NCBI GenBank assembly: GCA_907163075.1
Contig: CAJQTY010000003.1
Span: 486,637 to 550,636, forward strand
Reading direction: 5' to 3'
From: an uncultured Rhodocyclaceae bacterium
Lineage (GTDB): Bacteria > Pseudomonadota > Gammaproteobacteria > Burkholderiales > Rhodocyclaceae
Length of the DNA: 64,000 nt
The first letter of the stretch is position 1. Every line of letters begins with the position of its first letter. The notes under the pieces were generated by a model. The model saw only the letters and a program-made list of their open reading frames with translations, was not told the origin of the DNA and did no database searches. The position numbers and the translations under genes were made by a program. Of this stretch, positions 37,605 through 46,573 are shown piece by piece.

Positions 37605-37786
37605 TTTTCTCCCTTCCCATCACTAAGGCCCATTTGGTAGGCCGCATCAAGTGCGGCCTTCAAATTCCAAACCGAAATTTCATAGTAGTCCAGCGAATCC
37701 GCATTACGCGTTTCAAGGGTAGTGATGCGCAAGTGATGGTGCGCTATCTGGTCCAATACCGCGTCATGCTGTCGTTCGGAATCCAT
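37595..37786 (-). CDS. Small DUF6900-like protein overlapping the resolvase
   Basis: About 63 residues from MDSERQHD. The core ITTLETRNADSLDYYEISVW and LKAALDAAYQMGLSDG resembles the small DUF6900 family that I recall on plasmids and islands, of unknown function. Its stop overlaps the resolvase start by ten bases, so the two are coupled. The frame extends to a Met at 37804, inside the res-like array, but the shorter start is more natural. Confidence 0.55.
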   Translation of the reverse strand: MDSERQHDAVLDQIAHHHLRITTLETRNADSLDYYEISVWNLKAALDAAYQMGLSDGKGEKCS

Positions 37787-37797
37787 GCCCCGCTCCT

Positions 37798-37930
37798 GTC
37801 TCAATAGACGATAGTATAGAGACTATTGAGACGATGATAACGAGACGGGATATTGAGACGCCAAACCCGTCAACTTCGAATGGTTTTAGTGGGTGGCCAG
37901 ATACGTCTCACAAACGACCGTTTTTGAGAC
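37798..37930. other. res-like recombination site upstream of the resolvase
   Basis: An array of GTCTCA/TGAGAC elements. GTCTCAATAG (37798-37807) faces CTATTGAGAC (37823-37832), a perfect 10-bp inverted pair with a 15-base spacer. A further ATTGAGAC is at 37852-37859, and GTCTCA (37905-37910) faces TGAGAC (37925-37930). Three inverted or half sites within 133 bases and directly upstream of the resolvase fit subsites I, II and III of a res site. The crossover would be in the first pair. Confidence 0.6.
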
Positions 37931-38383
37931 ACGGTAATGCGGACGTCTGCATGGTCAGTCCAACTCGTTTAAATACTCCTGCATTATTCGTGTTGTGCGA
38001 TTCAGAGCAGAGGTTATTGCGCGATAGACGGCGAGCGCGGCGCGTGGGTGGCGGAACATCATCGGATTCGATGGATGGGTTTTCAAAATTCTAGGTGGGT
38101 AGGTGGCGTTTTTTCAGCGTTTTCGCTGACCGATTTGCGGTGAAATGTGCAGCTTCCAGTTTCCGCCCCGATTTGCTCCTCCCTAGCCTTGTCCAATGCA
38201 AATTGAGTCAAGCCAATGCGCCTTCTTGGCCCGACTCAGCGTTATCATTCGATGATTGGCTTTGACATAGACGGACGTCGCTTTTGGTTGGAAATCGCGT
38301 TCAACCCGGTCCAGTAGGCCAGATGAAACTGCGGCATAAGCTTTGCAGTCACCTGCTGGCTTGAAACTCGGGTAAATATAAAA
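37931..38383. other. 450-base spacer before the defence operon
   Basis: No gene seen here. A short palindrome ATCAT-TCG-ATGAT lies at 38244-38256, just before a TTGACA at 38262-38267. There is no good -10 at the matching distance, so I do not name a promoter, but the operon must start here. The last 20 bases (GGTAAATATAAAA) before the helicase ATG are AT-rich and lack a ribosome site. Confidence 0.45.
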
Positions 38384-41300
38384 ATGGACGTCTTTGAGTT
38401 CAGGGAGAAATTGGTTGGTGAATATTCCGACTTTACGCGCAGCTTTACGCGCATCAAGACCACGGATATCTCAACCTTCGTCAATGCGGCCTACGAGTCA
38501 CAGCGCTACTGGCCCGCGCCCCTAGTACAGGTTAATCCCAACTTCAAGGCGGGTCACACCGTTGAAGAGTTGGTCCAGGCTGGTAGCTTACATCCGGAAT
38601 GTGCTCGCATCTTCCGAGCCGGAAAGACCAACGCTTCAGCCGGAGTCTCGCTCAAGCTTTTCAAGCACCAGGAAGAAGCCATCAGCTTTGCGCAGACCGG
38701 GGCAAGCTATGTCCTTACCACCGGGACTGGTTCCGGCAAGTCCCTAGCTTATTTCATCCCGATTGTTGATGCGATTCTAAAGGCCAAAGCCACTGACTCG
38801 ACTCCGCGCACCCGCGGCATCATTATTTATCCGATGAATGCTCTGGCCAATAGCCAGTTGGAAGAGCTTGGCAAATTTCTTGGAGACTACGGCGACCAAC
38901 CTCCCGTCACTTTCGGTCGTTATACAGGCCAGGAAAACGACGAAGAGCGGCAACGTTTGGCATCGAAGCCGCCGGACATCTTGCTCACGAACTACATGAT
39001 GCTTGAACTCCTGATGACCCGTCAGGACGACAAGGACAAAGCCGTTATCCGCAATGCCAAAGGTCTGCGCTTCCTTGTGTTGGATGAACTCCATACCTAC
39101 CGTGGTCGCCAAGGGGCCGACGTCGCCCTGTTGGTTCGCCGAGTCAGGGAAGCGTTAGCCGATAGGCTTCAGTGCATCGGCACCTCGGCCACGATGGCCA
39201 CAGAAGGTACAGAAGCTGCCAAAAATGCGGTCGTGGCCGAAGTAGCTACGCGGTTATTTGGCGCTGACATCTCGCCTGCACATGTCATCACCGAGACGCT
39301 ACAGCGAGTTACACCCGAGAACCTGGTAGTCGAAGGCATCAAGCCACAACTGGAGGCTGCGATACTGGCCGGTCTGCCAGAAAACGCCTCCTTCGCCGAC
39401 TTGGCAAAGCATCCCTTGGCCGTTTGGACGGAGCTCAATCTTGGCCTGAGTCGTGAGGAAGGCAAGTGGCGGCGCGCCAGGCCAATCACCTTGGAAGTAG
39501 CCAGCCAGCGACTGGCCGACGACGCCGGGGTGGATGAGGCGGTAGCTCGGCAAGTGCTTGCTGATTTCCTGCTGTTGGCTTACCGCACAACGGACAAGCC
39601 TCTTGAAGATGGCGGCCGTAGCCTGTTTGCCTTCAAGCTGCACCAGTTTATCTCTGGCGGGGGCAAGGTTTTTTCAACCCTCGAAGCTGCAAACAAACGC
39701 TTTCTGACACTCGATGGCAGCCAGTACGTTCCTGGCGACCGTAGTCGAAAGCTTTACGCTGTTCATTTCTGTCGTGAGTGTGGACAGGAGTACATCCCGG
39801 TTTGGGACGAAAACACCCCCACTGGCCGCAATTTCACGCCTCGCAATATTGAAGAGCGCAACCATGAGGACGAGGATGTCCGAAATGGCTTCTTCATGCC
39901 GGATACCACGGGTGTCTGGGAAGATACACTCGACCGTTACCCTGAGTCCTGGCTGGAACGTAAAGGTGATGACTACAAACTCAAGTCCACTTACAAAAAA
40001 CGCCAGCCATACCATGTTCGATTGAGTGGCGACGGCGCGCCCAATGCGGATGGGGTGCCGGGCTGGTACATTCCAGGCAGTTTTGGCTTTTGCCTCGGCT
40101 GTGGTGTAACACACCACACCGCCGGCCGCGACTCACTGCGCCTAACGGCTCTGTCGGGTGAAGGTCGTAGTTCAGCGACCACCATGCTCACGCTTGCATC
40201 GCTGCGATACTTATACGAAGAAGACGCTCATCTCAGTCCCGAAGCCAAGAAGGTGCTTGGCTTCTCTGACAATCGTCAGGATGCTGCACTGCAGGTTGGC
40301 CATTTCAATGACTTTCTGCAGGTTCTTTTGCAGCGGGCAGCGTTGCTTTCGGCCGTCCAGGGAAGCGGCAGCAAGCAACTGACCGAAGCCGAAGTTGCCG
40401 GCGCTGTGTTCTCGGCACTTGGGTTTGACCGTGATGATGCCGGCGTCCGAGCCGAATACATGCAGGACCCGGACGTTAAAGGGAACGCTCGACGCCAGGT
40501 TCAGGACACCATGCGCGCCATACTGGGCTATCGAATCTATTTCGACTTGCGGCGTGGCTGGCGATTCAACAACCCCAACCTTGAGCAGTTGGGTTTGGTC
40601 CGAATTACTTATCAAGACCTCGACGACCTGGCTGCAGATAAGGATGTCTGGCAGGAGGCACCACTTATCCTTCAGGCAGCGTCTCCCGTCGTCCGGACCA
40701 AGCTGCTGGAAAAGCTCTTTGACGCCATGCGCCAAGGTCTTTGCCTGGCTTCGCGTTACCTGGACCGAGCGGAACTCGACAAGCTGAAGACTGCAAGCTA
40801 TGCCAATTTACGAGAGCCGTGGGGGTTCACCGAGGATGAAAATCCAGTGGCCTCCAACTGGTTCATCACGGTTGGCAAGCCGCGCGATGAGGACCGACGT
40901 AATGTCGAATACCTGGTTTCAGGCAGTGCTCGCTCCAAGCTTGGCCGGGCTTTCAAGCTTCCTGCGACCTGGCGTGAAGCCAATGGTGCGGACAATCCAC
41001 ACGCGGAAAAAATCAAGGACGACCACTACCTGGATATCGTCACGGCGCTGCTCAAAGCGGCGAAGACCTACGGTTTAGTCGTCGCCGAGGAAACTGAATT
41101 CGGAATGACCGGGTATCAACTCAACGGCACCGGTCTTGTCTGGTGTTTGAGCAATGGCAGGAGCACAAAAGGCTCTGACGACAATGCTTTCTTCCGTGGC
41201 CTGTACGGCAATGTGGCAGGATTGTTGGCCAATCCGGCACACCGTTTGTACGACTTCGAGGCCAGGGAGCATACCGCACAGGTTGAGCAGGATGACCGCC

Positions 41301-43690
41301 TGGAACGGGAAGCGCGTTTCCGCTTCACCAAGAAAGACCGAGAAGAATGGCTTAAGCAGAACGGCAAGCCCCTGGAGTGGCTGCCCGTCCTGTTCTGCTC
41401 ACCAACCATGGAACTGGGCGTCGATATCTCGTCACTCAATACGGTCTATCTGCGCAATGTTCCACCGACGCCTGCAAATTACGCCCAGCGCAGTGGTCGA
41501 GCGGGCCGTGCCGGACAGCCGGCCCTGGTCATTACCTACTGTGCTGCCCAATCACCCCACGACCAGTATTTCTTCCGCGAACCAGTACGTATGGTTCATG
41601 GCCAGGTCAATCCACCGACCCTGGACCTGGCCAACCGAGAACTCATTCAAAGCCATCTACATGCCGTATGGCTCGCTGAGACGGGCGTAAAGCTGGATAG
41701 CAGCATCCGTGGGCTGCTGGACATGAATGCCGACCAGGCGCCATTAACGGAGCACTTGGAACTGGCCCTGAATGCGGATGCACCGCAAAAGCGTGCTCAT
41801 GCACGCGGCCTCAAAATTCTGAGCATGCTGTCGAGTGAACTCACCCCGGAAAAGGCTCCATGGTACGACGAGCGTTTTGCCGAGCGCGTTTACGCGAAAT
41901 CGTTCGAATCCTTCAACGCTGCGCTCAATCGCTGGCGTGACCTTTTTGCGGCTACCAAGCGGCAAATGGAGATTAACCAGAAGGTTATGAATAATCCCGC
42001 GGCCAGCGAGCGCGAGCGACGTGATGCCAAGCAGCGCCATGACGAGGCCTTCCGCCAGCAATCCTTGTTACTTCAGGAATCAGGAACGGCTAACTCGGAC
42101 TTCTACACCTACCGTTATTTGGCCAGTCAGGGATTCCTGCCGGGCTACAATTTCCCGCGCTTACCCCTAATGGCCTACATCCCGGCCCGAAAAGGCAAGA
42201 TTGGTCGAGAAAATTTCCTGACCCGACCACGTTTTCTGGCACTCAGCGAATTTGGACCCTACAGCCTCATCTACCACGAAGGCAGCCAATACCGGGTTAC
42301 ACGGGCAATGCTGGCGGTAGCGAGCGACGACCAGGTTTCATTGGGCGCAAAGCTGACCACGGAAGTGGCAAGAATTTGCCCAGCGTGCGGCTATGGCCAT
42401 TTTCGGAGTCAGCGCGATGCAGACCGCTGCGTCTCCTGCAATATGCCGCTGGCGGATGCGAAGTCAGTTCAAAACCTGTATCGCATCGAGAACGTCTCCA
42501 CACGCCGCGCCGAACGTATTACAGCGAATGAGGAAGAGCGCGTTCGGCAAGGTTATGAAATGCAGACAACCATCCAGTTCGCCGAACAAGAGGGAAATCT
42601 GCAGCGATTGGACAACGTGCTGTCCGACGACAACGGCCCCATCCTGACCCTACAGTACGGGGCAGCCGCGACGGTCTGGCGCATGAATTTCGGTTGGCGT
42701 CGCCGAAAAGAGAAAAGCATCCTCGGCTTCATGATTAATCCGGTTACAGGCCATTGGGTTGGCGGCGCTGATGAAAACGGCGAGCCTGACCCGGATACTC
42801 CTCCGGACAAAACCTTGCCACAACGTATTGTTCCTTATGTTGAGGACCGGCGGAATGTGCTCATCATCCGCCCGCCTGAGACATTTGAATCGACGACCCT
42901 GGCAACGCTGCAATATGCGTTGAAGCGGGGTATCGAAGCGGTTTATCAGCTCGAAGAGAGTGAGCTGATGGCCGAACCCTTGCCAGGTCGTGACAACCGC
43001 CAATCGATTCTGCTTTACGAATCCGCCGAAGGCGGGGCTGGCGTTTTGACCCGACTGGCCACAGAGCCGACCGCGCTAGCCCGAGTGGCCGAGGAAGCGC
43101 TACGCATTATGCATTTCAAGCGCCCGTCTGATGGTGTCTGGAGGCATGAAGGGTTGGAACAGGAATTGGACGAGAATGGCAATCCGCCGTGTGAAGCAGG
43201 TTGCTACAAGTGCCTCCTGTCTTATTACAACCAACCGGACCACACGGTCATCGACCGGCAGGACGTCGAAAACGATGGCAAGGCTCTCGACATTCTGTTT
43301 CGTTTGACGCGGGCGCACGGAAAGATGGGTGGCTTTGGCCGTTCTCCCGAGCAGCAGGAGGGTGAACTCTCCCGGATTTCCGGGAGCAGTCTCGAGCTGG
43401 CATGGCTGGCTTACGTCGATAAGCACGGTTATCGACGGCCCGACCGGGGGCAGGAGAGCATTCCGCAGTGCAAGACCTGTGCGGATTTCTTTTACGAAGA
43501 CTGGAAAGCGGCCATCTACATTGATGGGCCACACCACGACGAGCCGGGGCAAATGGAAAAAGACACGGGCATCACACGAGCGCTTGAAGATGCGGGCTAC
43601 TACGTCGTGCGTTTTTCAAAGGAACAGAGCAATTGGGGAAAGGTGTTTGCGACACATGCCGACCTCTTCGGGGCTGGAATCAACAAATAA
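38384..43690 (+). CDS. DUF1998-type DExH helicase with C-terminal nuclease-like domain
   Basis: A 1768-residue protein. Walker A TGTGSGKSLAYF is near 111-122, DELHTYRGRQG near 233, and the helicase C motif QRSGRAGRAGQPA near 1035. Zinc-like cysteine sets are at 461 (CRECG), 569 (CLGCG) and 1329 (CPACG with CVSC). DUF1998-like features are YESAEGGAGVLTRL near 1550 and CEAGCYKCLLSYY near 1602. The last 90 residues contain ADFFYED, IYIDGPHHD and YYVVRFSKE, a Vsr-like endonuclease pattern. DrmA/DrmB of DISARM, DruE of Druantia and MrfA share the helicase/DUF1998 content. It begins a seven-gene operon. Exact orthology to DrmA or DruE cannot be decided here. Confidence 0.85.
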   Translation: MDVFEFREKLVGEYSDFTRSFTRIKTTDISTFVNAAYESQRYWPAPLVQVNPNFKAGHTVEELVQAGSLHPECARIFRAGKTNASAGVSLKLFKHQEEAISFAQTGASYVLTTGTGSGKSLAYFIPIVDAILKAKATDSTPRTRGIIIYPMNALANSQLEELGKFLGDYGDQPPVTFGRYTGQENDEERQRLASKPPDILLTNYMMLELLMTRQDDKDKAVIRNAKGLRFLVLDELHTYRGRQGADVALLVRRVREALADRLQCIGTSATMATEGTEAAKNAVVAEVATRLFGADISPAHVITETLQRVTPENLVVEGIKPQLEAAILAGLPENASFADLAKHPLAVWTELNLGLSREEGKWRRARPITLEVASQRLADDAGVDEAVARQVLADFLLLAYRTTDKPLEDGGRSLFAFKLHQFISGGGKVFSTLEAANKRFLTLDGSQYVPGDRSRKLYAVHFCRECGQEYIPVWDENTPTGRNFTPRNIEERNHEDEDVRNGFFMPDTTGVWEDTLDRYPESWLERKGDDYKLKSTYKKRQPYHVRLSGDGAPNADGVPGWYIPGSFGFCLGCGVTHHTAGRDSLRLTALSGEGRSSATTMLTLASLRYLYEEDAHLSPEAKKVLGFSDNRQDAALQVGHFNDFLQVLLQRAALLSAVQGSGSKQLTEAEVAGAVFSALGFDRDDAGVRAEYMQDPDVKGNARRQVQDTMRAILGYRIYFDLRRGWRFNNPNLEQLGLVRITYQDLDDLAADKDVWQEAPLILQAASPVVRTKLLEKLFDAMRQGLCLASRYLDRAELDKLKTASYANLREPWGFTEDENPVASNWFITVGKPRDEDRRNVEYLVSGSARSKLGRAFKLPATWREANGADNPHAEKIKDDHYLDIVTALLKAAKTYGLVVAEETEFGMTGYQLNGTGLVWCLSNGRSTKGSDDNAFFRGLYGNVAGLLANPAHRLYDFEAREHTAQVEQDDRLEREARFRFTKKDREEWLKQNGKPLEWLPVLFCSPTMELGVDISSLNTVYLRNVPPTPANYAQRSGRAGRAGQPALVITYCAAQSPHDQYFFREPVRMVHGQVNPPTLDLANRELIQSHLHAVWLAETGVKLDSSIRGLLDMNADQAPLTEHLELALNADAPQKRAHARGLKILSMLSSELTPEKAPWYDERFAERVYAKSFESFNAALNRWRDLFAATKRQMEINQKVMNNPAASERERRDAKQRHDEAFRQQSLLLQESGTANSDFYTYRYLASQGFLPGYNFPRLPLMAYIPARKGKIGRENFLTRPRFLALSEFGPYSLIYHEGSQYRVTRAMLAVASDDQVSLGAKLTTEVARICPACGYGHFRSQRDADRCVSCNMPLADAKSVQNLYRIENVSTRRAERITANEEERVRQGYEMQTTIQFAEQEGNLQRLDNVLSDDNGPILTLQYGAAATVWRMNFGWRRRKEKSILGFMINPVTGHWVGGADENGEPDPDTPPDKTLPQRIVPYVEDRRNVLIIRPPETFESTTLATLQYALKRGIEAVYQLEESELMAEPLPGRDNRQSILLYESAEGGAGVLTRLATEPTALARVAEEALRIMHFKRPSDGVWRHEGLEQELDENGNPPCEAGCYKCLLSYYNQPDHTVIDRQDVENDGKALDILFRLTRAHGKMGGFGRSPEQQEGELSRISGSSLELAWLAYVDKHGYRRPDRGQESIPQCKTCADFFYEDWKAAIYIDGPHHDEPGQMEKDTGITRALEDAGYYVVRFSKEQSNWGKVFATHADLFGAGINK

Positions 43691-43699
43691 GTAGAAATA

Positions 43700-46543
43700 A
43701 TGAATGCTAATGTGAGTTTTCAGCCGGGTAGCCTTGTTTCCGCTCGTGGCCGTGAATGGATTGTGTTGCCGCAATCTGACCAAGACACTTTGCATCTTCG
43801 ACCGCTTGGTGCTGCCGACGACGACGCCACACTGATTTATCTGCCCATTGAACCGCATTCGGTGGGACCGGCCAGTTTCCCATGGCCAACGGTTGCTCAG
43901 GCGTCAAACCACGCCGCTGGTCAGCTGCTTCGAGATGCTCTGCAATTGAAGTTGCGTACTGGTGCGGGACCATTCCGCAGCTTTGGCAACATCGCTGTTG
44001 AACCGCGGGCTTACCAGTTGGCACCGCTGCTGATGGCCCTGAAACAGGATGTCGTGCGCCTTCTGATTGCCGACGACGTCGGTATCGGCAAGACCATCGA
44101 GGCCGCGCTTATCGTGCGCGAACTGCTTGACCGCGGAGAGATTTCCCGCCTTGCCGTACTATGTCCGCCGCACCTTTGTGAGCAGTGGCAGCGGGAACTC
44201 AAGGAGCGCTTCCATATTCACGCAGAGGTAGTGCGTAGCACGACAGCTGCGCGCTTGGAAAGAGGTTTGCCTGCCAATCAATCGGTATTTGAAGCCAATC
44301 CGTTCACGGTTGTCAGCCTCGATTACATTAAGTCGGACCGTCGGCGCGACGAATTCCAGCGTGCCTGTCCCGAGTGCGTCATCGTTGACGAAGCTCATAC
44401 CTGTACATTTAGTGGTCAAGGGCGTCAGCAGCGGTATTCCTTGCTTAAGGGCTTGGCAGAGAATGCTGAACGCCACCTGATTCTACTGACAGCAACGCCT
44501 CACTCGGGTGACGACGAGGCCTTTTATAATCTTTTGGGTTTGCTCAATCCCGAATTTCGGGAACTGATGAACGCACCAGCGGAAGCACGGAAGCCACTGC
44601 GAGAGCAACTAGCCCAGCATTTTGTTCAACGTCGCCGGCCCGATATCAACGAGTGGCAGGACCGCGAAGTCTTTCCAGAACGGCTTACGAGCGAAATAAC
44701 CTACCAGCTTACCGGGCAGTGGGGCCAACTCTTTGATGATGTGCTGTCCTATGCGCGAAGTTTGGTGGAGCGTGCCGAAGAACAGGATGCACTTCGCCAA
44801 CGCATGAGTTGGTGGGCAGCACTGGCCCTCTTACGTTGCATATCTTCATCGCCAGCAGCTGCCGTCAATGCCTTGCGTACCCGGTTAGAGCGGGGGTCAC
44901 TGTTAGGGGGAGAGGATGAGAATTTCAGCCTCGAGGAAGCCGAAGCGCTCGGACGGGAGCGTGTACTGGATGGCTCCGACGACGACCTTACTACTCAGGA
45001 TATTGAGCCTGCAGCCTGCACTGAAGACAGCCTATTGCTCACTGAACTGCTCGCCAAAGCCGAGAAACTGGCTGGAACGGCCCATGACCCAAAGCTCAAG
45101 CGCTTGGTCGAGCACCTCAAGGAACTCACTAGGGCAGGCTTCCAGCCTGTCGTCTTTTGCCGTTATATCGCAACAGCTCATTACGTCGCCGAAGTCCTGC
45201 GGAAGGAATTCAAAAACTATACGGTAAAAGCTATCACTGGGGAATTTGCACCCTCCGAGCGAGAAACAGCGGTTGAAGCCATGGGGGAAGGTGATAGCCG
45301 TATTCTGGTAGCCACCGATTGTCTATCAGAGGGCATTAACCTCCAGAATCTTTTCACGGCAGTGGTCCATTACGACCTCTCATGGAATCCCACACGCCAC
45401 GAGCAACGTGAGGGACGTGTCGACCGCTTTGGTCAGAAAGCCCGGGAAGTTCGCACCACAATGCTGTATGGGCAGGACAACCCAGTGGATGGTGCTGTAC
45501 TCCAGGTCATCCTGCGTAAAGCCGAAAGTATTCGCAAGGAACTGGGTGTGCTAGTTCCTATGCCGGATAACGAAGGCAAGCTTACTCAGGCACTGGTCGG
45601 CGCAGTGCTATTACGCAAGGGCAGCACCATAACAACGTCGCGTCAGAAGATGTTCGATTTTGGCCAACCGGAAATGGAAATCGAAACCGCCTGGCAGTCG
45701 GCTCGGGATAAAGCGGCGAAGAATCGGACCCTATTCGCACAGCGTCGTCTAAAACCTGAGGATGTCCTACCGGAGTGGAAAAAAACTCTGGCGGTGCTTG
45801 GTGGTGAAGATGATGTGGAGCGATTTGTTCGGCGTGCTTCGAGCAAACTCGGAGCCCCGCTGGAAGCGACTGCAGCTAAACAATCTGGGCATTGGAAACT
45901 TCACTGTGACAGCTTGCCGTCCGCCGTTAAGGAACGTCTCGCTGGTGAAGATTTGAGTGGCACATTGCGTATCGATTTTCACCAGCCAACGGCTCCTGGA
46001 GCGCTGTTTATTCATCGTACTCATCCATTGGTGAGCTGCCTGGCTGACCATCTGCTTGAGCAGGCGCTCGACGATGAGAGGCTCGATTCAATCAGTGATA
46101 TTGGCGACATTGCGCGAGCGGGAGCCATATTCACTGACACAGTCACAATCCGTACAACCGTGCTGCTGTTGAGGCTACGCCACCAGCTTACCGTGACCCA
46201 TCGCCAGCAGTCGCGACTGTTGCTTTGCGAGGAAACAATGACGCTCGCGTTGCAGGGAGCAGAGGCGGACAGACTCTTGTCCGAGGCGACCGCATGCGAC
46301 CTCATGGAAGCCGAACCTACCCGCAATATGCCGTCACCACTGCGCGACCGGCATCTTCAGCAATCGCTGGACCTGTTGCCCATCTGGCAGCCTATACTCG
46401 AAAATCTAGCTAAAGAGCGTGCTCAAGCCCTGCTGGAAGACCATCGCCGTGTACGGGAGGCAGCAAAGGCTGGCGGAGAGTACCGCGTTACTCCAAGTCT
46501 GCCAGTCGATGTGATGGGGGTTTTTGTCCTCGTGCCGGCTTGA
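43700..46543 (+). CDS. SNF2/RapA-type helicase, DrmD-like
   Basis: A 947-residue superfamily 2 translocase, nine bases after the helicase gene. Walker A is DDVGIGKTIEAALIVREL near 124, the DEAH box VIVDEAHTC near 230, motif III LTATPHSGDD near 263, motif V ATDCLSEGINLQNLF near 535, and motif VI HEQREGRVDRFGQK near 568. The beta-rich N-terminus (residues 1-60) and the C-terminal region after 700 match the SNF2-like helicases of class 1 DISARM (DrmD) in layout. They probably translocate on duplex DNA to detect or remodel phage DNA. DrmD lies beside the adenine methyltransferase DrmMI there, as here. RapA-like housekeeping function is excluded by context. Confidence 0.82.
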   Translation: MNANVSFQPGSLVSARGREWIVLPQSDQDTLHLRPLGAADDDATLIYLPIEPHSVGPASFPWPTVAQASNHAAGQLLRDALQLKLRTGAGPFRSFGNIAVEPRAYQLAPLLMALKQDVVRLLIADDVGIGKTIEAALIVRELLDRGEISRLAVLCPPHLCEQWQRELKERFHIHAEVVRSTTAARLERGLPANQSVFEANPFTVVSLDYIKSDRRRDEFQRACPECVIVDEAHTCTFSGQGRQQRYSLLKGLAENAERHLILLTATPHSGDDEAFYNLLGLLNPEFRELMNAPAEARKPLREQLAQHFVQRRRPDINEWQDREVFPERLTSEITYQLTGQWGQLFDDVLSYARSLVERAEEQDALRQRMSWWAALALLRCISSSPAAAVNALRTRLERGSLLGGEDENFSLEEAEALGRERVLDGSDDDLTTQDIEPAACTEDSLLLTELLAKAEKLAGTAHDPKLKRLVEHLKELTRAGFQPVVFCRYIATAHYVAEVLRKEFKNYTVKAITGEFAPSERETAVEAMGEGDSRILVATDCLSEGINLQNLFTAVVHYDLSWNPTRHEQREGRVDRFGQKAREVRTTMLYGQDNPVDGAVLQVILRKAESIRKELGVLVPMPDNEGKLTQALVGAVLLRKGSTITTSRQKMFDFGQPEMEIETAWQSARDKAAKNRTLFAQRRLKPEDVLPEWKKTLAVLGGEDDVERFVRRASSKLGAPLEATAAKQSGHWKLHCDSLPSAVKERLAGEDLSGTLRIDFHQPTAPGALFIHRTHPLVSCLADHLLEQALDDERLDSISDIGDIARAGAIFTDTVTIRTTVLLLRLRHQLTVTHRQQSRLLLCEETMTLALQGAEADRLLSEATACDLMEAEPTRNMPSPLRDRHLQQSLDLLPIWQPILENLAKERAQALLEDHRRVREAAKAGGEYRVTPSLPVDVMGVFVLVPA

Positions 46544-46573
46544 AGTCCGAAAAGAAAATAGGAAATAACAATA

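Noticed and set aside
37834-38094. 86-codon frame in the spacer next to the res-like array
   Set aside because: It runs across the GTCTCA repeats and lacks a ribosome site and family features.
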